Shown here: piece after piece, positions 35,758 through 45,479 of the stretch
Layout: every line of letters starts with the position of its first letter
Numbering within the stretch: the first letter of the stretch is position 1
Source of the DNA: Ophioderma brevispina
Lineage: Eukaryota > Echinodermata > Ophiuroidea > Amphilepidida > Ophiodermatidae
Length of the DNA: 64,000 bases
Assembly (NCBI GenBank): GCA_023653785.1
Contig: JAMKCH010005417.1
Coordinates: 124,001-188,000 of the forward strand
Direction: 5' to 3'
Notes under the pieces: generated by a model
Seen by the model: only the letters and a program-made list of their open reading frames with translations
Told to the model about the DNA's origin: nothing
Databases searched by the model: none
Made by a program: the position numbers and the translations under genes

Positions 35758-37590
35758 AAATATAAAAAACAAATTAGTCAAAATATTAACAAGGCGGTCA
35801 TCGAACCAAATGGCACACTTGCTTTCCAGCATAGTTTGACTGATTTGACTTTAGATGACCCAATGACCTCGAAATAACTGTAACATTTTAGGCATATTTC
35901 ATGACCATACTAGTTTTACAGTTATTATGCATATTAATTAACTCATTTGCATACCAAAACTCTCAAGAGAAACTCTGGGGTCAGTCTGTTCAATCACTTA
36001 TGATTCATACAGAAGATGCACACCATGGTTTTTCATGTAGCAATGAAATTTTACATAGGCCTGTCTGATGTATCATTATTAGCTATATAGATAGCAAGTG
36101 TGCATATTAATCACCTCATTTGCATATATTTAATGCTCAAAATCTAATCAGGCCAAGAACTCATAAATCTGATTTCTTCCACCAAGTTGCATCAACTTAC
36201 GGATCTGCACATAACTCATCCACAAACATTTCAAGTAAATATGAATAAATTATGCAGATGAGTATGTCAGATAATTGATTAGAATATTTTACTCCTAAAA
36301 TATAGTAAAATTGAGAATGAATATACTTCATACCCCACCCAAATCTTATCACCATACACCTTACAGATTTAGAGATAACTTGGCTGGTTACATACAGACA
36401 GACTAACATAATTTATTAAATGCGCAACAAGAGATTTTTTGGGGTATCCAGATATTGTGTCATATGTAGTGATTTCCAATACATAAGACCCCAAAAGATT
36501 TCCTAATTTGTATTTGGCTACAGAAATGCTTTGAAAGTGAAAACAAAAGGCGATTTTTATTACCTTAATTTCAATATAAAACATAAGCTGAATTTAGTAT
36601 TTGCTCCTATAGTAAATTAGAAATTTCACATTTTTTGTACCAAAGAAATGATTCTCGGCTTAATAATTTCACATGGGGATATTTTTGATAGAAAGCTTTA
36701 CATTAGTGCAAAATCAGAATTTTCACATTTTAAGGGACACCTGTTATGTGAAATTCCTTGTTGCACCTTTAAAACCAATATTGTTTTCCTGTTTCTTTTG
36801 GTGCACCAAAAGGAAGTGTTTACAAAATATCTGAAAGAGTTATATGTTTAAAAATGTGAATGGAACTATTCTTTAGGAAAGGCTACGTTTCCGGAAAGTG
36901 TTACTTTTAACAATTTCTCATGAATAATAATACAAACTTATTAGTATGTTCATTTTTGTCTTGCCTGAATTGTGTTCTAGAAGAGATCATATGCATGGAA
37001 TGGGTTCTAGCGTCCACTGTTGACAATAAAATAACATGTTTTGTTGATTTTTCGGAAAAAATTAAAACCCTAAATGTCAGAACACAATGGCATATATTCC
37101 AAAAAGGTGTTTAACAACTGTTAAACAAACGTTTATCTCTGAAGTAGTAGGGTAGATAGGGGATATTTTGAAAGTAGGTAAAATCATCAAATTTGCCATA
37201 TACAAAAAAAAATTCTGCACTGCCTATAGTGTTTGTCATAATCCTTGGACATGGATACGTCCGCGCATCTCTTTGCGTGTGAACTGCACTTACTTGCAAT
37301 CCAACAGTGCGTCGTAATGGCGGAAAAGCGGGCGTACATAGTTAAATGTCCAAGGGATTTTGACAAATACTATAACATATCAATATTACTCTGAAAAAAT
37401 AACTTTTTCCATAATTTTAATGGAATGTTACATATCCACCTCACTACTTCAAAGATAAGCAACTGTAAAGTTAAACGATTGTTAAACATCCTTTTGGAAC
37501 ACAGGCCAATAGGTTCCCATTCCTACTCAAAGCAGGTATGTATACACCACACCAATCCGTTTTTTGCACATTCCAACACCTCGCTAGCAG
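35758..37590. other. Old interspersed repeat DNA; no gene
   Basis: Motifs such as TTAACTCATTTGCATA, CATATTAATCACCTCATTTG and CACCAAGTTGCATCAA recall dispersed repeats also seen near 43760-44000 and 60900-61300. The class is not recognisable. No exon is supported. Confidence 0.4.
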
Positions 37591-37695
37591 TAGTGGCGTA
37601 ACCAGCGAGAGGGGGGGGCACCCCTTCTCAGAACGCTTTCCCCCACCAGCCCCCCCCCCCCAATGAAATGACCTTTTGGTCTGGTTATGCCACTG
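37591..37695. mobile_element. Very short hAT-type MITE (105 bp)
   Basis: The ends TAGTGGCGTAACCAG and CTGGTTATGCCACTG are inverted repeats around G-rich and C-rich blocks. The flanks GCTAGCAG (37583-37590) and ACTAGCAG (37696-37703) are an 8-bp target duplication with one change. Confidence 0.85.
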
Positions 37696-38751
37696 ACTAG
37701 CAGCCATGGGGGGGTCCCGTTTGATTTCACCCAAATGTGCAGATTAAGCGCAGATTTGGAATTGTACATACTCAATCATGCTGCAGACGTACACATGATT
37801 TGTTAAGGCGGTAACTTAGCTGGTGGGATTTGTCTATTGGTTGACAAATCTGACTAGCAGGTGAGAACTTCCATTACCTTCTGAGTGGCTGGTTGATATC
37901 ACAATTTTGTCCCCAGTCCTCCTCATTGGAGACATTCCAAGTTTCATCCCCATTTCATCAAGAAACTGTCCCCTTGAAGCCGAGGAGAAGTATCTCCCGG
38001 CGCTTTCCCTCTAGTTCAAGTTTCTCAGCAATTTGAGTCGCAGCTGGTTCACTGAGGTTTCATAGAAGCAGGCGAAGGGACTGAGAGGTAGATAGTAAAG
38101 AGTACCAACATTCAGGTATGGGCACTTTTGCTCAAGCTAATTTTATACATAACCATGCATGCTGACCTGGAATTTTCAAAAGGTCATAGGTAAAAACTGC
38201 AGGTCACACTCAGTTATATGCTGTTGTTGACCTTTTTCATCAATGCATCTGGCTTGATACATTGATAGACTTCTTTAGGCAATAGATTTGTTTTTATAAA
38301 ATTTTTCCCCATGCAAAAACTACTTTCTTGGGTCAAAAAGTATTTTCCCCAAAATTTCTAACCTTAATGGTGAGATGTTCACAGATCTTGAATTCACTTA
38401 TGGAACACATTATCCAGAGTAAATTATTACGTTTCTGCTTAATTGACTTTAAAGTTACAGCTATTTTTAAGAATTTACTTTTTTTTGTAAACAAATAGGG
38501 AAAAATCCTAAAAAAACCCATTTTTTATACCCAAACATCTCAGGTCAACTAGCCCGGAAAAAATGAGCGCAAGGAGTCTGCAGAATATACCTTACACAAT
38601 TACGAGCTTTACAGATTTTGGTTGAGCTGAAAGCTTAATGAGCGCATTTTGGTCAAATTGCCTCTCTACTCCTTGGTTCAACCAATCACAGCACAGAATA
38701 TTGATCGTCTGTTAAACAGAGCCACAGATAGCATACCCAGCAACATTCTTA

Positions 38752-38757
38752 TTTAAT
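38752..38757 (-). promoter_or_regulatory. Candidate poly(A) signal ATTAAA
   Basis: The minus-strand hexamer ATTAAA lies about 73 bases after the stop codon of the membrane-protein gene. It is the commonest variant of AATAAA and is well placed for a short 3' UTR. Confidence 0.4.
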
Positions 38758-38829
38758 TTTACCCATTACTGATGATCGTAATGGTTTCCATAGTAAACAA
38801 TGAATGCCAGCTTTTGAAGCGCAAATCTA

Positions 38830-41800
38830 TCAAGGTCCTTTAACAGCCATCTTACTAATGGATCCTGGAGGCGGTGGAGGATGCTTTGGTGGTGGAGGGA
38901 GTAAGCCATCTGCTTTTTTAGGCGGAGACGTTTCAAGCTCTGAAGAACAACTAAAAAACTCATCAGTTGCACTGCCATGCCCATTTTTAATCGGAATTCC
39001 TTCGGTGACGCAATCATCTCTAATCTTGTAAATGTCTATCTGTAACGCTTGTTTTCCAGGGCTACCGGATGGAATAAGAACTTGTATGGACGATCTGGCT
39101 TCTACTGCAACCGCAGGTGGTGTTCTCGATGGCGGCAACAATCTGGTAGAACAGTTCTGGTTAATATTCGATGAGGTTGTACCTTTTAGCCTTTGAATGT
39201 CTTTTAGTAAAGCACCTCTTCCAGGTGAGCTCGATGGATTTGAACCTGACCCCTGAGAATGAAGTTTTGGTGGTATTGGTGGTACAAGTTCCTCTTTGAC
39301 TGGTTGATTAAGTGGCGGCAATCCCCCCGTTACAGAATCATCACTCCGGTGTTTCTGTCTATCACCAATTAAAGCTGAGCTAGATGGAATTGGTGGTGTT
39401 CCCGGTGGCGTTACTGCATCATTGGATGGTTCAGATGGTGGACTTGCAAGACTCCCATAAGAAGGTACACCCTCAGTAATCTCAGCAACAAAATGTTCAC
39501 TTTTAAGATTTTGAATATCACTCAAAAGAGCACCTCCTTCAGAGCTATTACTACTAGGTGGGGCTGGCGCAGGAGGCATCAATGTGGTTACAGCAGATTG
39601 GCTATCACCAGCAGGTAGTCCTGAAGGAGGAGGTGGAAGTTTGGAACTTGATAGCGAAGGTAATCTGTCTGTGGATTTTTCTACCTCTGCCAATGTAGTA
39701 GCTGCAGTAGTAGACATATCTTCTGTAACAGAATCTTCTTTTCTGAGGTAATTTGTATCTACAAACAGAGCCACTCTACTTGTACTACTAGATCGAACTT
39801 CTGAAGAAGATAAAGGCCTAGAACTTGGTGGTGGAAGTAATCTCTCCATGGATTGTTGTACCTCTGCCGGTGTTGTAACCACAATATTCGGCACATCTTC
39901 TGTAACAGATTTTTCTCTCCTAAGTTTATCTGTATCTACAAACAGAGCCACACTCCCTGTACTACTTGATGGAACAGGTGGAGGTGGTGCTGGTGACATT
40001 ACTGCATGACTCCCACCAAATCCTTCTGTAGGCAAAACTACCTGGTACATCCTCTAGGGAATTCTTTCTAAAGTCAGTTATGCCTTGCACAACTGCCTGA
40101 TTCCCTATAGCCTGAGACGTTGTCCTTGACAAAGATGGTGATTTTGAACCAGCTGTTGTCACATCTTCAATGCTCAATCCCCTGTTTTCAAGCATTAATT
40201 GTCTAGAAGAAGGGTGTTCCTGGATAGAAGCTACTTTGGCAGGTGAAACTGCAGACCTTGGTGGACCTGGATGCTCATCAGATGGCATCCCATCTAAGAT
40301 AATAGCAGTGGAACCTGCATCAACAAACAGGTGTCTTGAGCTCCTTTGGTGTTGAAAGCTGCTTGATCTCCCCAGGGGTGCTATTGGAGTTGAGAGTTCA
40401 TATGGTGGGCTAAGCATTCCAGAACTTCTTCCTCTAGCAGCCTCCATTCCTATCAAAGAACCTCTATGGTTTGTGGTCTGTAGCAGTACATCAGAGTCTG
40501 GGTGGGATGGTGGGGAAGGACTTGCTGCTGCAGGCCCTGTAGCAGATGATGTTTTTGGTGTGGGTAGATGAGTAGTGCTCTTGGGAGGAGAAAATAAAGG
40601 AGACAACCTTTTTGATGAAGTCCTTCTACTTGTCATATCAACTGAACGTGAGATGGATGGAGATCTGTGAGTTGGAGAGCTATGGGTACTTGCATGCTGC
40701 ATCAGTACCGGGGACTTCACATGAGACCTTACACTCGCTGCAGATGATGGTTTTCTTGGTGACTCAATGTGTCTTATACTGGATGATGCTTTGGGAGAAA
40801 ACTGTTCTTGGCTTCTTCTAGAAACTGAAACTGTGGGTGATCTATCTAAAGGTGGGGTTAAGTGGGAAGAATGTCTTGGAGAGAGATGTTGCAATGAAGA
40901 AACATGAGACTGCCTAGACGATGTTGGTCTTATACTGCTAAGACTTTGATGAGGCGACAATTCATTGACATGTGTCCTTGATACTCCTCTGTTGGGTGAT
41001 GTTGGCAATTCTTTTTGTCCTGTTGCAAATTCTGTGGTAGCATGTCCAGAGGTGGAATCAAGCATTAAAACAGTATGAGATTGCTTTGTTTCACTAGGAG
41101 GTGATTCAGTTGGAGGAGGTAAATCAGTCTTTTCAGATGGAAAGATTGGCACATGTTCCTCGGTCGTCTCAGAAACAACTATAGCAGATGCTTGTCTGCC
41201 GTGAGAGGTCCTACTGGTTGATGATGAAGCAGAACTCATCTCTTTAAGAAGAGCTTCAAGTGTAGATGCCCCTGTGGAACTTGAATTGTTGTTACTACTA
41301 CTAGAATTACCTGAAGAACTGGCGAGAGTAACAGAGGTGGCAGAAACATATGGGCTTGTATCTAAATTGTGTTTGTGATGGCTCCTGTGCTTTTCAGGGC
41401 TCACATGGCTAGAGCTCCTTCGTGAATGATCCAAAGTAGCATACTTCACTTCATTGGTGTCAGTCCTGCTAGTTCTTTTCTGACCACTTTCAAAGTGACT
41501 CGGTCTTTTCAAATTTTTTGCACTGCGAGTTTTGTTAAGAGCGAGTTCCTCGCTATCTTGCTCTTCTGTTACTGAACTCGATTGTGAAAAATCTTCATCC
41601 TCATCGATCAGCTGAAGGACTACATGAGGGCTTCCTTCATCTTGAACATCATCTTCTGCGGTATGTCTTTCATTTGCATGTTGTGTGACCTCCTGTTCTG
41701 ATGTAGAAGATGAAAGGTACAATTCTGATCTCTCCTGTCGAGGAGACTCAACATCAGCCATCAACGGCACATGCTCCTCTAGAACGGTGGATAATTTTTT

Positions 41801-41957
41801 GGGTGATTCCCATCTAATCTTCTTCTTCTTCTTTGGTCTCCTCCTGTGAGTTCTATCATCCACTTCATGCATGTTTGCTAGAAGATCTACATCCTTACCC
41901 AATTCAAGACCTGGAAGTTTGACACCATGTGATTTGATGAGACACTTCTTTACAATT
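38830..41957 (-). CDS. Last exon of the membrane-protein gene: long Ser- then Pro-rich cytoplasmic tail
   Basis: A large exon opens at 41957 after a good acceptor (TTTGATTTTCAG) and closes with TGA at 38830-38832. Its first base completes the AA left by the transmembrane exon at 44346-44430 to give Lys. The tail begins with a stop-transfer-like KIVKKCLIKSHG, including a Cys that could be acylated, then a KKKKK run, an acidic stretch and several hundred Ser-rich residues with many S-P, R-x-x-S and H-R-S motifs. The C-terminal 400 residues are Pro-rich (PAPPPPVPSS, KLPPPPSG, KHPPPPPGS near the end). They carry six or more copies of an A-L-x-x-D-x-x-x-L/H-R/K motif near 39948, 39771, 39531, 39360, 39215 and 39040, several followed by SVTED or a variant. 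The first two lie in a 59-residue direct repeat. One base too many near 40030 shifts the frame. Function unknown; a scaffold or cytoskeletal-linker tail is a guess. Confidence 0.75.
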
Positions 41958-42269
41958 CTGAAAATCAAAGATGAAGAACAACCAGATAAATTAAACAGTT
42001 GGTAAAAACATTTCTTCATTAGTCTTGTTTTTATTTGTGTCACTTATTTTTGTTGTGTGATGAAGTGGAATCAGTGAAGGAGTTCACGTACCTGGGGGAC
42101 AGGGTTAGTGGGGGCGGTGGATGCGAGGTGGCTTTGACAGTTAGAGTGAGGTATGGGTGGGTGAAGTTTAGGGAATGTGGGGAGTTGTTGCAAGGGAAAA
42201 GATATCCTTTGAAGATGAAAGGTATGGTGTATAAGAGCTGTGTGAGATCAGTGATACTGTATGGGAATG

Positions 42270-42646
42270 TAGTAGTATTAGTAGTAAAACCAAAGTTTTA
42301 AATCCAGTTTTGTCCCCACCAACAGGGAGGGGGGTTGCCAGATTCACCTCACATTCACAGCAACACTGCTGTGTGAGGATTTATTGGAGCAAAAAGATAA
42401 TTGACCGGATGCCCTTCCTGACGTCAATGTGCTGGATGGCCGCCATTAGCTCTCCAGAGCCGATGCCCTTGTAGGTAGCTCTTCTTTTTCGTTCTACCAG
42501 GGTAACCAGCTACCCTCCTCATCGGATTTCGTTAGAAACCCGATGGGGGTGACGGTTTAGCCACCGACAACCCGGCCCTGGGACAGGTAGTACTGGTTAC
42601 CAGGATACCAGTAGCAGGCCCTCAAAGGATACCTGACCTGACCTGA
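42270..42646 (-). mobile_element. Tail-sharing SINE inserted antisense in the LINE
   Basis: Read on the minus strand, it starts CAGGTCAGGTCAGGTATCC and passes a GGTAACCAG/CTGGTTACC-rich body and AGGAAGGGCATCCGGTC. It ends in GAATCTGGCAACC, GGGACAAAACTGGATTT and TACTACTAATACTACTA, the same 3' end as the surrounding LINE family. GAATG on both sides is a possible short target duplication. Comparison with the LINE copy at 51489 shows the sequence is absent there. This fits a SINE mobilised by that LINE. Confidence 0.8.
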
Positions 42647-42843
42647 ATGAGATGTGGATTCTGAGGACAGAGAGAGCAATGATGAAAGCAATGTGTGGTG
42701 TGAAGTTGATGGATAGGATGAAGACTGAGGACTTGATGCAGATGTTGGGCTTGGGAGAAGCAATGGACCGTTTGGCAAAGGCGAATGGTGTACGTTGGTA
42801 TGGGCACGTGCTGATAAGGGTGACGGGTATGTTTTAAGAAGGG

Positions 42844-43278
42844 CCCCGGGGGGGCCACTTGTATTCAAAGGTGGATATGATGCGTGAACAAGAAAACGCG
42901 TAAAAAGGGTGTCTTTTTTCCAACAGGCGATGTACGCGCGTACATCGTTTAGGGTGTCAAAACAGCAAAATATGGAAAAAAGGGTATGTTTTTTCTTAAC
43001 CCTGAAATTGTCATGTTATATCTCATTAAGCAGGGCTCAAAATCATCCAAAATATTGTAATCGGAACTTGGGAAGTAAAGCAAAGCAAGAAAATAAAGGG
43101 TATATTTACGATTCAGTGCACTGCGTGCTTGTTGAGGGTATCATAAACAGATAAAAATACTTGTTTAGGGTGTGTTTTAGCTTGTTTTTTAGTCAGTGAA
43201 AATACGTGTTTAGGGTGCATTTTGAAAGTCCATGTTCACGCATCATATCCACCTTTAAATACAAGTGGCCCCCCCGGG
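42844..43278. mobile_element. MITE with long GC-ended TIRs inserted in the LINE
   Basis: The termini are near-perfect inverted repeats for about 45 bp (CCCCGGGGGGGCCACTTGTA to GATATGATGCGTGAAC). AGAAGGG repeats at 42837-42843 and 43279-43285 as a 7-bp target duplication. The LINE reading continues on both sides. A relic of the same end (GGGTGTACTTGTATTCCAAG) lies at about 51130-51150. Confidence 0.9.
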
Positions 43279-43510
43279 AGAAGGGCATTTGAGGTGGGAG
43301 GTTTGAGGAGGAGAGGATGTCCAAAGAAGACTTGGAAGAAGCAAGTGGAGGAGGAGATTAGGAGGGTTGGGTTGAGGATGGAGGATGCATTGAATCGGAT
43401 GAAGTGGAAGGAGGGAGTAAGGGCGGTTGCTGCGAGTGTGAGGTGAATCCGGCCACCCTCGTTCACAGGGTCAAAACCGGATTTAAAACTTTGGATTTAC
43501 TACTACTACT

Positions 43511-44345
43511 TCGTGCATATTGTCATGTGTATGGTTCCATTTAGAGGGGATGTGTTGATCCCAAAATTTAAAAAGCCAGAGATGTAGTGGAGCAGATACA
43601 CTATCAAGTGCAAATGTTCTGTCATTGCAGATAAAAGCTTCAAAATTTGCTATGATTAATCTAAATAAATCTAAATTTCTTGATCCACTTTTGAGTTAAT
43701 TCAGTAAATGTAGTGTTTATTTAATCACCGTGGTTGACCTGACCATGTGGAGAAGGTGCACAAATTTGCCAGATTAAGTGGATGTATAAGTCTTTTTTTT
43801 GGACATTGGGATCTGGCAGAAATTCACATTTTTAGTAATGAGCCAATCAGAGCAAATATGCAAATGGACTCATTAGTATGCACAAATTATGATGACACAG
43901 TGCATGGGTATTACTTACATCCACCACTACTCACAAACCAAGTTTCGTCAAATTTTGATAATGGGATCTGGTTGAAGTTTACCTTTTTTGATATAAGCAG
44001 TAACCTTGTTTAAAAAAACAGTGAGAATGTTACGAGAGAGTTTGCAAAGTATTCCTTGGTAAGAGAGCGTTTGCACAGGTTAGGGGAATAAGAGTGGAAA
44101 TGGCTGAAATACACACAGTATGACCTTTGACCTTTGGCCTACAGACACAGAGTGTCACAGTGCAATTACAGTAGATGCTAAGGTCCTGTGGTGCAAATGT
44201 TATTTAGATTGGGTCAGGGGTCTGAAGGTTACAGGTGGAGACAAACGGACGGACAGCCAGGCAGCAACAACAGATTTGCTAGGACAAAATCCTCCTTCTG
44301 CTAAAGCGCCAGGGGGGATAAAAATTAATAACACCGATCACTTAC
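43511..44345. other. Intron; old interspersed repeats
   Basis: Contains TGACCTTTGACCTTTGGCCT, GACAAACGGACGGACAG and ATTAGTATGCACAAATTATG motifs, typical of dispersed repeats in marine deuterostomes. No exon other than the transmembrane exon at its right edge. Confidence 0.4.
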
Positions 44346-44430
44346 TTGTATAGTACAAAAGCAAGAACTAGGAGCACAACCAATCCAACGAAAGAGACGC
44401 CAACAGTACTGGTGATTAGCAATACTTTAG
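44346..44430 (-). CDS. Transmembrane exon of the membrane-protein gene
   Basis: An 85-base exon between a good acceptor (CTCTTGCTTTCAG) and a consensus donor (GTAAGT). In the only frame without stops it encodes KVLLITSTV, then GVSFVGLVVLLVLAFVLY, a hydrophobic helix of about 20-24 residues with a Gly-x6-Gly face. Two bases at the 5' edge complete a codon begun upstream. The final AA joins the first A of the exon ending at 41957 to give Lys, followed by IVKKCLIK. Hydrophobic helix followed by basic residues indicates type I topology with the N-terminal side outside. The phase match at the downstream junction is strong evidence that these two exons belong together. Confidence 0.8.
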
Positions 44431-44508
44431 CTGAAAGCAAGAGGAGAAATAAGTTCAATGTCATTGTATCAAGGGGTACATCCTCCCCCTCCCCCGATAA
44501 AAACCTAG

Positions 44509-44792
44509 GGCTGGTATTCTGATAGGGAGTCTAACTTTAGACCCAGGTTTAAACCAGGGTTAGTCCTACAGAGTGGAATTTTTTTCTTCCAACATACATT
44601 AAAAGTGTGCTGTAATGGGTGAGCAAATTCCTCATGGACAGGCAGGAACTGGAATGGCCCGTCTATGAGGAATATTCTGACCCATTACATTTAAATTTCA
44701 CACTATTTTGAAAGGAAACAGGTCCACTCATGTAGGACTAACCCTGGTTTAAACCCAGGACTAACGTTAGACTCTCTTTCAGAATACCAGCC
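44509..44792. mobile_element. MITE with GGCTGGTATTCTGA ends
   Basis: Left GGCTGGTATTCTGA and right TCAGAATACCAGCC are perfect inverses. The symmetry continues as AGTCTAACTTTAGACCCAGG / AGTCTAACGTTAGTCCTGGG-type arms and AACCAGGGTTAGTCCTACA / TGTAGGACTAACCCTGG. A shorter inverted pair around GGAATGGCCC lies in the centre. It lies in the intron upstream of the transmembrane exon. A partial copy is at 56443-56625. Confidence 0.9.
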
Positions 44793-45121
44793 ATGATTTC
44801 AATTAAAAATCCCCAGAGACAATCTGCCATAAACTTAACAATGCCCCCTCCAATTGAAAGTTAGTACCCTCTAGCATGACTAATGCTACACCCTCTGTAA
44901 ACAGTGGCAGCACCAGTACTTTTTGGGGGAGGAAGGGGATGGAATGGGGAGCAAATTTCTGAGGGATTCACACCAGTAAATAACAGGAGAAACAGAGGTA
45001 AGTCCAGCCCCTGCTGCAAATGATGGTGTTTTTTTTTTGCGGACCCTTTTCTAAGTGTACCCTAAAGACTGAGATAAATGGTGAGATTTGGGTTGAAAAT
45101 CACGGTTGCTATCAATATTAA

Positions 45122-45472
45122 AGGCACTATCAGTGATTTGCTAAATCAGAAAATCAAAAAATCATCAAAAATCAGATTTTTGCATGTCTGTAACAAGAAT
45201 GGGTATCCTAACACACCCTGCAAGTGATAAGACTGAAATCAACCTTATAACGACAAAATCAGAAATTTTAGTCATTACTGTCCGTACGGACACTTTCTAC
45301 AACACGTAACTGAATGGCAATTCATATCTAGCAACACTGCTGTCTTCTCCCTTTTCTGACAATGTTTCAGTTGCAAAAAATAATAATTCTAGAGACTTAT
45401 CCTTTATTTTAAAGCTATTTCTGCAAGTTTCAAATATTTTGTTTCTTTCGGGTGAATCACTGCATAGTGTCT
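45122..45472. mobile_element. TTAA-type MITE, second copy
   Basis: 351 bp between TTAA at 45118-45121 and 45473-45476. The ends AGGCACTATCAGTGATTTGC and GAATCACTGCATAGTGTC are inverted repeats. The interior matches the copy at 18752-19099 along its length (CAGATTTTTGCA, GGGTATCCTAACA, ACGACAAAATC, TGTCCGTACGGACACTT). The TGTCCGTACGGACA palindrome is intact here and mutated there. Confidence 0.95.
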
Positions 45473-45479
45473 TTAAGTA

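Larger units (their letters stand above)
42035..43510 (+). pseudogene. LINE 3' fragment in the last intron, carrying two nested insertions
   Basis: The plus strand reads VKEFTYLGDRVSGGGG then a VRVRYGWVKFRECGELL segment and KMKGMVYKSCVRSVILYG (42060-42270), a thumb/connection region typical of LINE reverse transcriptases. It continues with RTEDLMQMLGLGEAMD and GVRWYGHVL (42715-42815) and GCPKKTWKKQVEEEIRR to MEDALNRMKWK (43315-43415). The 3' UTR has GGCCACCCTCGTTCACAGGG, AAAACCGGATTT and a CTACTACTAC tail at 43497-43508. It is interrupted by the SINE at 42270-42646 and the MITE at 42844-43278. It is antisense to the host gene. Further pieces of the family are at 48690-49065 and 51489-52206. 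No active ORF remains. Confidence 0.85.

Noticed and set aside
40023..40038. A 16-base GT...AG intron joining the two tail frames
   Set aside because: Far below the minimum size of animal introns; a one-base indel is the simpler explanation.
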